Positions 53,009 to 62,270 of a stretch of DNA of 64,000 nt are shown here, in pieces. The notes beneath the pieces are model-generated. The model was given only the letters and a program-made list of their open reading frames with translations, did not search any database and was not told the DNA's origin. Source of the DNA: Pseudoips prasinana (Eukaryota; Arthropoda; Insecta; Lepidoptera; Nolidae). The stretch is from positions 2,914,001-2,978,000 of the forward strand of contig OX621266.1 in assembly GCA_951640165.1 (NCBI GenBank), given 5' to 3'. Position 1 is the first letter of the stretch, and each line of letters begins with the position of its first letter. The translations under genes were made by a program, and so were the position numbers.

Positions 53009-53888
53009 CAAAGTAATCGATCTTTGAGTCAATGGACAATGTACCGTAAAGAGGAGTCCAGTCAATTAAGGAAGCATCATTACGAAGAGCAGTTTGATCC
53101 ATACCAGCAAAATTGCGCTGTAGAAGCGTTCTTGACTTCGCTTTGGGTGGACGAATTTTGTAAGAAACATAAATTAAGTTATGGTAGGAGAAAGCATCTG
53201 CATGGTATTGACCATGTTTAGCGACTCTATGATTGGAAGATACAATAATCAGATCCAAAAGAGAAGGTGTGGAATTTGGAAAGTGGTGAGAAGATTGAAG
53301 TGGAAGTAGAGCTAAATTAGTACCATTAACAATAGAACGTAAGGAAGTAGACCGAGTGTCATTTTTAAGAAGACAGGTGTTAAAGTCACCCTTGATGATA
53401 GTTTGACTGTAAGAGGGCGTGAGGTCTTCTAAGAGGTTTTCAAATGAGTCGAAAAAGTTGATATGTTGGGAAGGACTGTAGTAAACTCCTAGAAGGACTT
53501 TAGAATGATGTAGGTCAAGTTCTAAAAAAATGTGTTCGCCAGCATTCAGTGGCGGTGGTTGCGTTGACAAACTAACTATAGAAAAAGGTATGCAGGCACG
53601 TAAATATATGGCAACACCACCACCGCGACCTTTGATGCGGTCGTTTCGAATCAATATAAAACCTGGAAGAGAATAAGAGGTAGAGGGGAGACAGGGTTTA
53701 AGCCAGGATTCTGAAACAAGAATCGCGTGGATATTCTTACAGTCAAAAGTCGCCAGCATATCAGGGTAATGTGCCGGAATACTTTGTGCGTTTATATGGA
53801 CTACATTAAGATTTTTCGGGACATCGGAGAACTGGGACTCGAGGCTATCTGCGAGGGTAGGAATACTGGAGAAGCTATCATCGTCGCT
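53009..53888 (-). pseudogene. LINE ORF2 part 1: APE endonuclease
   Basis: The minus-strand frame is open from 53888, just after a TAA (53891-53889), with no ATG before the conserved NVVHINAQSIPAHY block. It shows SESWL (catalytic Glu region), GRGGGVAIYLR, LLGVYYSPS, KGDFNTCLL (catalytic Asp), LLDLIIVSS and a degenerate SYHNLIYVSY where SDH is usual. The protein is cut at 53009 by the LTR element and continues in frame at 48651. The start may lie at a non-AUG codon or be lost. Confidence 0.82.
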
Positions 53889-53920
53889 TTAATGCTACCA
53901 CCGGATCCAATGCGCCCCAA

Positions 53921-54185
53921 CTGAGAAGACCCAGCGAAACAAACTCAGTGGGTTCATCTACTACCGGTTTCAACACGACCCAGTTGAGACGGTCCGGCGA
54001 AACATACTCAATCGGGCATGAACACGGGATTTGGTCCAATTAGAGTAATTATTTAGTAGGCAAACACAATATATGCTCGATCGGTTGTCTGAATGCTTAT
54101 TATTTTAGATTATATTTAGGTATACAAAAGAAAAACTTCGAAACAATAACATTATTCATTTTGAGACAGAGTCAATTATGGGCCT
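53921..54185. other. Short interval, possible LINE leader
   Basis: No gene. Repeated GACCCAGTTGAGACGGTCCG-like and CCAGCGAAAC phrases around 53930-54020 may belong to the 5' leader of the minus-strand LINE. Confidence 0.4.
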
Positions 54186-54848
54186 GACAAGAAGCGGACA
54201 TCAACATTCTTTGTAAACTTGTTACCTGGTCCTGATAACAAAGGGGCCAAAGAGGTCACAAGAATATATCACCAGGCTCTTACTATAGAAGATCGAAAAC
54301 AAAGAAAATCTGTTGTGCAATGTCAACGGTGCCAGCAGTATGGGCACACCAAGAACTACTGCATGAAACCATATTGTTGTGTCAAATGCGCAGAAGCTCA
54401 TAAAACGTCAGAATGTACAAAAAAAGACCGTAACACACCTGCCACTTGTGCCTTGTGCCTGGGCTCACACCCTGCTAATTACAAGGGGTGTGAGGTCTAT
54501 AAACAAATTCTAGCTCGAAAAACGCAGCAACAACTAGAAACAAGAAAGAAACAATACCAAAATTCACAATACAAAAGGGAAAAACCTCAAAATGCCACAG
54601 AAACTGCCTACACAAATGACTCAAATTCAACTACCAATAGAAGCAAGAATCAGGGCAACACCTATGCTGAAAAGATGTCCCATAAACCAACTCAAAGAGA
54701 AGCAAATCCCCAACAAGACACTCTCAAAGTTTTGGAGCAACTATTCATAAAACAATCTGAAAAGATAGATACCATCCTACAACAAATGAGTTCATTACTG
54801 CAACTCATAATCACTCTAGTGTCAAAAATCTCTAATAGACTGCATTAA
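54186..54848 (+). pseudogene. Jockey-type ORF1 (Gag) C-terminal half
   Basis: Open from DKKRTSTFFVNL to the TAA at 54846-54848. It has the jockey Gag zinc cluster: CQRCQQYGHTKNYC (CX2CX4HX4C), CVKCAEAHKTSEC (CX2CX4HX4C) and CALCLGSHPANYKGC (CX2CX3HX6C). A Gln/Asn-rich low-complexity tail and a short amphipathic segment (LEQLFIKQSEKIDTILQQM) follow. The N-terminal half is missing, so the element is 5'-truncated or interrupted at about 54185. There is no proper start codon. Confidence 0.8.
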
Positions 54849-55570
54849 AAATAGCAACCTATAATGTAAATGGTTTAGCTCCTAACAAATATGAAGTAGA
54901 AACACTACTCTAGATACATGACTTAGACATTCTCCTTATTTCGGAAACTGACTTTGTTAGTAGTAGCCAAATTAAAATAAAAGGGTATCATATATATTCA
55001 ACTAACCACCCAGATGGAATGGCACATGGAGGCACTGCAATACTAATAAAGACAAATATTAAGCACCATGAACAACCTAAATTCACCACTGAACACATCC
55101 AAGCCACCACTGTTGCTATATCAGACAAAAATGGAAACTATAACATCTCAGCAGTTTACTGCCCTCCAAAACACAAGATGACGGAGGAACCTTGGTAGTC
55201 GCTTTGTTGCTGGAGGCGACTGGAACGCAAAACATGTATATTGGGGATCTCGACTTATCACAACTTGTGGAAGAGCTTTAAAGAAAAGCATTGATTTGAC
55301 TAACTTAAAAACAATTTCAACACAGGAACCTACTCATTGGCCTACTGATCCCACCAGGTTGCCTGATGTGTTAGATTTTTTTATTACAAAGGGGTTCTGT
55401 CACGACTGTTCTATGATATTCAAGCATGTCTAGACGGATCATCCAATCATATACCAGTAATATTAACAATAAGTACTAGAGTCTTACAGCATAAAATTCA
55501 GCAATCACTGTATAACAGATATACAGACTGGGATGCCTTTAGAGAAATAGTCAATAAGGCTTTTTTGAGT
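54846..55570 (+). pseudogene. Jockey-type ORF2 endonuclease remnant
   Basis: Begins LKIATYNVNGLAPNK right at the ORF1 stop, then SETDF, an early stop (TAG after VETLL), GGTAILIKT, VYCPPK, a second stop near 55197, and a frameshift before GGDWNAKHVYWGSR. A further segment reads STQEPTHWPTDP and LPDVLDFFITKGF. The catalytic motifs are recognisable, but at least two stops and a shift kill the gene, and sequence similarity ends near 55570 with no reverse transcriptase. Confidence 0.75.
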
Positions 55571-55751
55571 GTGGGTAGTTGTAGCAGTTGCAAGAAAAGT
55601 ATAGCTCTGCATTTAAAATTCAAATTTAATTAGTTATTAGCCATATTATTGCAAATTTATGTGTAAAAACAGTTGATAATATTGGCTACCTACCAGTTAA
55701 GTGTTTTCTCCATTCAAGCACAAACATAATTCCACAAACAACACTATCACC

Positions 55752-56500
55752 ATGGACACAATTGTAAGTTCCATTGACACCATGATGGACCTCTTCAACA
55801 CGAAAGTAGCTAACATAGAATCCCAAATACTGCACAACAACTGCAGCAGGCCAACAGTCAACAAAGCAGCAGTCTACAGCCCACTGATCTAGCAGCAGAG
55901 TTCTCAGCATTCCGTACTCTTATACTTCAGTTGCTGTCAAATCTCCAGCAGCAGGTCAGGCTGATTGCACAAACAACTGATGGCTTGGAAATGTATAACA
56001 GGCGCAAGATTCTTCTACTGCATAGAGTTACTGAAGATGAGAAAGTCGACACGGCGCAGGCGGTTGTGAGTGTTGTGAAAGATCGCCTTAAGTTACAGGA
56101 CTTCGATGTCAGTGCCATCAAGCGGTGCCAAAGGCTAGATAAAACCTCCGAGCCAGATAAACCGCGCCCAATACTATTCAAAATCCGTGACATGGGTTGC
56201 TCTAAAATTTGGAACGCTAAAACTAGCTTGAAAGGCTCCGGTATCACGCTCTCGGAATTTCTGACCAAGTCGAGGCATGATTTATTTATGTTAGCGCGTG
56301 AACGGTGCGGAATTTCGAGATCGTGGACAAATATGGGCACTGTTTATGTTCTTGGGCCAAACAACTCATGGCAAAGGATTCTTTCCGTCTCGGACCTCAA
56401 TAAGATCGAGAAACAGGACATTATCAAGCCGGTTGAGCCAGGTGCATCGAAACCGACATCAACTCGATCCAGGCGAGCTGCCGCCGTCACCAAGAAGTGA
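55752..56500 (+). pseudogene. LINE ORF1 remnant with coiled coil and RRM-like region
   Basis: ATG at 55752 (MDTIVSSIDTMMDLFN). A one-base shift near 55832 moves the frame; from there AQQLQQANSQQ through FRTLILQLLSNLQQQ is a coiled coil, followed by YNRRKILLLHRV, VKDRLKLQDFDVSAIKRCQRL, ILFKIRDM, a C-terminal block (FLTKSRHDLFMLARERCGIS) and a basic end (STRSRRAAAVTKK). The pattern is that of LINE ORF1 proteins found widely in Lepidoptera. No matching ORF2 follows. Function: RNA-binding chaperone of a dead element. Confidence 0.65.
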
Positions 56501-57096
56501 TCTCATTTATTCTTCTAGTGGTAGTCTGGGTAGTAAGTAAACATTTACTTCAAATAATTAAGCAGGTACCCCATTTAATTATTATTCCAGTGTTTGATGG
56601 TCTAACCCATTTTTTTTTTCTTTTGCCCTCTTTGCGCAGGCTAAGGTCTGTGACCATACCGCCTCGTCTTCAGTTGTATTATTTCTAATTTTTTATATTT
56701 TAAAGTCAGTCAGTCATGTCCGTCACGTCCGTCACAGTCATGTCCGACACGTCCGTCACAGTCAAGTCATAGTCCCACCTCAGTAAAGCAGTGGAGACTT
56801 TACTAGAGGCTTCTATGGAGTTTTGGTTTCAACACGGAAAATCACAATTCACGGCAATATCGCACTTTCCTCCACTTGTGTACGTTGCCGAAGATGTTAT
56901 GTCTAAAAATCCACCATATTTACACATAAAAACTCGAATTTACACCAGTTTTTGAAAATAAAACATAGCCTCGATGCGTCCTTTTCCGCGTTGGCGCCAA
57001 AACTCCTAAATTTTTCTTTTACGTACGGACAAAGATATTATAAACGGATCAGTCAGAGAGTATATAATCATATATATTGTTTCTACATTCTCGAAT
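56501..57096. other. Non-coding interval with GTCAC-type short repeats
   Basis: No gene. About 56704-56770 is a degenerate tandem of TCATGTCCGTCACGTCCG. Near 57029 there is ACAAAGATATTATA, the same start as the inverted repeat of the transposon at 57097, possibly a remnant end. Confidence 0.5.
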
Positions 57097-59110
57097 CAAA
57101 GATATTATAATATAACAAGATTGCGCACTGAGGGAGCAAAAACGGCCCGAGCAAGAAGTAGCTGTTTTGGATGGCATCTCCTTCTAATAGAGTGACCATG
57201 CGTCGTGGAATTATGCGAATGTTTTAACGCGCCAAATTTAAAATTTTGTTTTTATGAGAATGAATAAACTTACTTTTGAAGTATAATCATACTACCTGTG
57301 CAGTGCTTTTAAAGTTACTGTTCGCCCCACTGCATACCTAGGTAAACGTATTCGAGATGTTTTCGTTACTTATACTTTCTTTATTTTGTATGCCTCTCTG
57401 CAAGCAATATAAATTAAATTATACCAAGATTATTTGTAGATTTTTTTAAACGTTTGGAAATTATATAATTATTTATAGTACAATTCCCGCCTAATGTAAG
57501 TGTGAGTAGTGGTCGATATTTTGGACAAAGGCAATAGACTTTCCAAATATTATATATTCGTAATGTATCCAAATAGTTTTCAAGTATATTATATGTTTTA
57601 TTTACTTATATTCTTTTTCGCAACAAGTGTTTTGTGTCAGTCGGCTATAGTATTCTAGGATAATTATTGTAATACATATATTCAATATAGATTAGATTGT
57701 GAAAATCAGGTAACACTAATAGACTACAGGCCCGATTTTTAAATTTATTCCACGGATAGTACTATACTCACTACTTTAATTGAAAATATCTTCTAAGTGG
57801 CTTAATCTAAACTACTGAGATAATTTTATATCTTTTGTTATTAATAAGAGTGTAGCAATTGTCTATGTCTTACCTATTTACTCATAACAAACACTGACAC
57901 GAGGAAACAGTAGCCTCGTTTTAGTGTTAGATATAGTGAAATAGACAATTATTCATCATCATCATCATCATCATTACAGCTTAAATAAGTCCACTGCTGG
58001 ACAAGCCTCCCTCAAGAATCATCTTGAGGGGATATGCCATAATCGCCACGCTTGGCAGGCGGGTTGGCGATCGCAGTATGATGGTCGTAGTACTCAGAAG
58101 GAAGCTGCTTCCGTCCTCTGGTAGATATTCCCTCGGGTCGACTTCTACGCCCCCCACGGGATGAGATGGGGTGATGATATTCTGATTCTGATATTTGTCG
58201 CCGTCACCACACAGCAGACAATTATTACGTAGGTATAAAATACCTAATATACATTACGACAGGTTGAAAAAATCGTTTGTTGTAAGAGGCAACAATCTCG
58301 AGTAGGTATGCTTAGTGGCTGGTAGTGGGGAATAGTATTTTGTGTCAATGTGCAAAAACTCTAAAACAAATGTGAATGTTATTTGTAATAAAACAGTTAA
58401 TTGCTATATCAGATTATTATTTACCGGGAACAATATTCATCCATTTTTGTTTCAATTCCTCGTTTTTGGGAAATCTAGAAAAACGATCCATTAAATACGT
58501 AACGAATGGTTACCCTGTTGCTGAACTTAGCCAAAATATAGAAACATTACAAGATAACAATTACTTGTGAAAAGATATACCACTCCCCAGATGACCCTCA
58601 CTTTTACAACCTTTTACGCAACAAGTTAAAACCATTTTTAAGCAAATTGGAACTGGATTGGAGCACAATACGATAAATAATTTCAAAACAAACATTCACC
58701 ATATTTGTTTACAAATTGAGTCTGGTAAACGTCATTTCTTATAAATACTGCTATTGAATTTACTAAACCCAAATTAAATGTATTTAAAAAGCTATCAAAG
58801 AATAAGACATAGTTTAAAAAAACGTTGTGTACGTCTTAAATAAATAAAAAATATTTAATTATAGTTATATGAAAACATAATCCTAGGTGTTTGACCAAAA
58901 ATTCTACTATTTTATACGTCAAGTAAGTTATTTTTAGGCTGGCCATCTGTTAGACAGGGACAGATTCCAAAACGAGAGCCTCTCAAGTGGTCCGTTTTGT
59001 CCTATTGGTACACTACAAAGAGAAATGGACTGTATCTTAAAGACTTTGAGTTCATTTTACTTTGAACTAAATCTTGGAGTGCGCAATCTTGTTATATTAT
59101 AATATCTTTG
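57097..59110. mobile_element. Non-coding DNA transposon with 33-bp TIRs and 8-bp TSD
   Basis: Perfect 33-bp inverted repeats at 57097-57129 and 59078-59110, starting CAAAGATATTATAATATAAC, flanked by the direct repeat TCTCGAAT (57089-57096 and 59111-59118). An 8-bp duplication with CA...TG ends fits hAT or P-type elements. There is no transposase in the 2.0-kb interior, which contains an RTE-like insertion and short open frames of no recognisable kind. Confidence 0.82.
57954..58215 (-). mobile_element. RTE-like LINE 3' end, 5'-truncated
   Basis: Starts on the plus strand with (TCA)n, then CTTAAATAAGTCCACTGCTGGAC...GGCGGGTTGGCGATCGCA, a 3' end common in lepidopteran RTE-type LINEs, so the element reads right to left with a (TGA)n tail. 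Flanked by the 11-bp duplication AGACAATTATT (57943-57953 and 58216-58226). Nested inside the DNA transposon. Confidence 0.75.
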
Positions 59111-60020
59111 TCTCGAATACTTTCAGAGAGTAAGTAATCAATGTGACCATTGACCATATAACTACTCTCTAATGAGGGTGACCAACACATGCGAATATTG
59201 CACTAAAAGCTACTTAACAATAAAGATTAAATTACGTACATTAGATTAGTATTTATTTCACGTAAATCAATGCAGTATTACGGAAGTTATGACTGTGAGA
59301 AGTTTTGAGCACTTTCAAATTTCCAAGATATCGCGCGCTCTACGCGTGACGTCAGCTATCGGCTCGGTGCCGGTCGCTCCGTGCGCTTGTGCCCCGCGCT
59401 TTATGAAAATATTGAAGTGAAGACGCGCGCGCTGTACTTGTATCATAGCTTTATTTATTAATTTGTTATTATTGCATTACACCAACCTGTTAATGAGTTA
59501 CATTATATCTGCACCCTGGAAGAGGGTTACATGGGAGGAAGATTTCCTTACACGACTGACAAACTTTGATTGACTTTAGCATGCGGCGTCAAGAATCCAA
59601 AGTTTCTTAATCTACCAATAATGCTCTCGACTTAGTTACTTACTTATTTTTTTGTTTTCAGTACCTTTTTTTTATTAAATCTAATAAAGAACTAAATAAA
59701 CTAATATAAAATAAAAATATAAGTAGGTACATTTTTATATTTATATAAAATTCCAAATTTTAATGCCTTTATAGACGACCAAAATAAGACCAAACGGCAG
59801 AGGATAAACTTACTCAGTGTAAATCTTCAAAAGTGTTAATATATGTCTAGTATTTAGGATAAAATGAGGGCCGGTACTATTATAATAATATTTCTAGCAA
59901 AATGTTTGTAAAATTTTGTACACCATCTCCAAGTATACTTACGTACGCAGGTAAGTACTATACTCAGTGGCACGCTAACAGCTGTAGATTAATACCACTG
60001 TCATTCTTAACGGTTTTTTT
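59111..60020. other. AT-rich interval, no gene
   Basis: Nothing coding. A GC-rich island at about 59330-59440 contains TGACGTCA and GCGCGCGC and stands out from its surroundings; its meaning is unknown. Confidence 0.5.
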
Positions 60021-60029
60021 TTCAAAGAC

Positions 60030-60190
60030 AATAATAATACTATAATACTTTACAAACATATAATAGACGGACACAAATTACATCTAGACTCTGAACAACT
60101 ATTTACGGGTTACACAAATAGTTGTTCGGTGCTGGAATCAAACCTCGGACACACAGCGGCGATTGTCTTAGCCGCTGCGCCACACTTGCA
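60030..60190 (-). mobile_element. tRNA-derived SINE
   Basis: Read on the minus strand, the head contains an A-box TGGCGCAGCGG (fits TRGYNNARNNG) and a B-box GGTTTGATTCC (one mismatch to GGTTCGANTCC), 30-odd bases apart, within 60120-60184. The body AACAACTATTTGTGTAACCC and an AT-rich tail follow. It is not a functional tRNA gene because no cloverleaf end is seen. Confidence 0.7.
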
Positions 60191-60199
60191 GTCAATTTT

Positions 60200-60640
60200 A
60201 CTTCACTTATATTCAACAGATGTACCTATTTTTGCTTATTAAGTATTAGTGGTTAAAGTCAAAGGTACATAATAATAACGAAATATTGTATAAGTAGGTA
60301 AAATATTTCGTGGTTATTATATATTTTTTCCAAATATCCCATGTTTAATCTAGGTCAGTATTAGGTTAGGTAACATTCACCTATTCTCATTAAAAAAAAT
60401 ACGACATGGTTGGTTTATATATTTATTATAACATCCTGATGTCAAGGTTCCTGATAGATAATAACAAAATGTCTCTTATTTAGAAGAATCAATAAACTAT
60501 TTGTTATAAGATTAATTTGTAAAATCCTTAAATGACAAAGGTAGGTAAACTTAAAAGTTTATCTACCTTTGTCAGAAGTTGATTATAAAATGCACCAATA
60601 GATAACGTAGTGATTTATGAGAAAAGTATAAATAGAATAC
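60200..60640. other. AT-rich interval, no gene
   Basis: Contains a short inverted repeat AGGTAGATAAACTTTTAAG-like at about 60540-60573 and a TTAGGTTAGGTAAC stretch near 60360, the latter too short to call telomeric. Confidence 0.5.
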
Positions 60641-60643
60641 CTA

Positions 60644-60865
60644 GTTATTGACATTAAAATAATATTCATAACAAAATGCAATAGTTTTCAGTCCTATTGT
60701 ATCCTGTCTGCGTATTGCGGTCATCCATTTCTTCCTTATCATAGGATTTTTAGGTATACTAAAAACACTTTTTGGGTGTGTTAACATTTGAATTAAAACT
60801 CTTGGGCACTGCACAGCATTTTCTAATAATTTTCTCGTAATAAAATCGCAAGTACGAGCCACCAA
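60644..60865 (-). pseudogene. THAP-domain-like remnant
   Basis: The minus-strand frame reads VFSIPKNPMIRKKWMTAIRR and then IAFCYEYYF. This resembles the THAP core (FPK.P..R..W..A..R, later C..HF), but the second zinc ligand His is Tyr and no CX2-4C pair precedes it in frame. It may be a decayed exon of a P-like transposase or a THAP gene. The alignment is short and made from memory of the family pattern, so it is tentative. Confidence 0.35.
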
Positions 60866-61261
60866 CAGCGGTGATTAAATGAATAGTACCTAGATTTGTA
60901 CTTAAAAGCATGAAGTTAGTTCTAGGAGGTATGAGAGTGAATTTTTCTCCATCGTGCCAAAAGAAGTATAACTTAAAAAATGCAGATGTTCTTGTATTTT
61001 CTTCTAGATTACTTTCGCATACCCAGAATAAAACATTGGCCAGGCTCATTGTATAGTAGTCTTTGGCAATGATTTCAACTTCAACTATTGAATGCGCGGG
61101 GACTTTAGTCCCCGGGACGTAGGACCACAGAGTACTATGTATATATATATCGTAGGACCGTCTACCTGTCGCGGGGCATCGTTGACCCGTGGACGTGTTA
61201 GTCGTTAAAGAAATAAATATACTTACTTTGCCATCGGAATATATAACTATATCAGAATATA
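60866..61261. other. AT-rich interval with repeat-like block
   Basis: No supported gene. The block 61095-61250 (GGGGACTTTAGTCCCCGGGACG, TATA run, AGAAATAAATATAC) looks like part of an LTR or other repeat, unassigned. Confidence 0.4.
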
Positions 61262-61483
61262 ATGTTTGTTAGAAAAAATATTCATAAATATAAAAAGAAA
61301 AGTGAACTGCATAATATAAATACTAAGAATAAAAACAAACTAGCCATGCCAGGCTTTAGAGTAAGCAAAACGAATAAATCATTTTTTGGAAATTGTATTA
61401 GGTTTTATAACAAGCTTCCTACTCAAATTACTGATCTGCCTGACACAAGTTTTAAAACATATTATACGTGTACTTATGGCTAG
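61262..61483 (+). pseudogene. LINE ORF2 C-terminal fragment
   Basis: 73 codons with KNKNKLAMPGFRVSKTNKS and GNCIRFYNKLPTQITDLP, the standard C-terminal block of CR1/jockey-group insect LINE proteins. The reverse transcriptase core is absent, so this is a 5'-truncated copy; the following 200 bp are presumably its 3' UTR. Confidence 0.65.
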
Positions 61484-61989
61484 GGGTTATTTTTTATTTT
61501 TTTTTATCTTGGCAACCTGCCGATGTTTTCAGCTATTTCTGCCTGTGTCATGTAATGGTTGCTCATGAGTTATTTTGGAGATTTAAAACTTTATAACTAA
61601 TTGTGGAAGTATTTATGGACCTGGAACAAAGACAAACACAAAATTAAGTGTTAGTAGATTAATATATACATACAATATGTACGGGCATAAGATAATTTGT
61701 AGGGTCAAATTAACCAACGCTCGCACTTAACCTACTCCTTACTGTGTACCACTCGTAATAGTCCTACCACCCTAGCCTAACCATATGTACTGATAACATA
61801 TAATTATATAGATAGGTACGGGAAGCCTGTTGCCAGGAGACCTAAGGCAACAGACGGAAACTATGAAGGAAGCAGGGGTGTGTACGTAGTGCAATGTACA
61901 CAGGAGAGAGGGTTTTCTCACTGCCGGTCAAGCAGGCTCACAAGACCGATCGTACTGACGGCTAAAGGTGTCTTGGCCGCAGTGAGAGG
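61484..61989. other. Interval before retroviral 3' region, no gene
   Basis: AT-rich to 61800, then a more GC-rich block (61815-61990, TGTTGCCAGGAGACC, CTCACTGCCGG) that may be part of the LTR of the endogenous retrovirus on the minus strand. Confidence 0.4.
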
Positions 61990-62270
61990 TGGTGACAGGG
62001 TAATGAGTCAAAGTCGGATTCAACGTAATGACTGGTTTTATTTACAATATTAAAATCTTATATACTAATCTTAAACTAAATACACATTCACGCCTATTCA
62101 CTTGTGTGCCATCCGTGTGTTGCGTCGACGCTGCAGTCTTCAATATTTCGGTCAGTTGTATGCTGACGCTGAGCTGTACTTTGTCCCAAGATGCGTCGAT
62201 GTAGTAAATTTGTCATTGATTGCTGTGTTGATATAAATTAATTAGGGTTCCTTGAAGTAAATATTATGGT
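61990..62270 (-). promoter_or_regulatory. Putative 3' LTR region of endogenous retrovirus
   Basis: Downstream of env on the minus strand lie a TATA-like TATATAAG (about 62056-62063) and, some 20 bp further, AATAAA (62042-62037). This U3-R-like arrangement is expected of an LTR directly after env. LTR ends were not found. Confidence 0.45.

Larger units (their letters stand above)
46222..53920 (-). mobile_element. Minus-strand LINE split by an LTR element
   Basis: A non-LTR element read right to left: endonuclease at 53888-53009, then an LTR retrotransposon (53008-48652), then linker and reverse transcriptase (48651-46632) and a 3' UTR that ends near 46222 with short TTTAC-type repeats. The coding sequence reads on across the insertion once one copy of the CAAA duplication is ignored. 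It belongs to the CR1/jockey group in the broad sense; I cannot place the clade. The 5' leader beyond 53888 is uncertain. Confidence 0.8.

Noticed and set aside
54219..54848. Host zinc-knuckle protein of CNBP type
   Set aside because: The zinc cluster and the directly following endonuclease remnant are those of jockey Gag/ORF2.
60110..60190. Functional tRNA gene
   Set aside because: A- and B-boxes are present but no complete cloverleaf or acceptor stem is seen; the body continues as a SINE.
60355..60375. Telomeric repeat on the right side (TTAGGTTAGG)
   Set aside because: Only two units in AT-rich DNA without adjacent poly(A) or SART sequence; chance or relic.
60759..61049. 96-residue minus-strand protein
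   Set aside because: No recognisable domain, overlaps the THAP-like frame, and codon pattern looks random.
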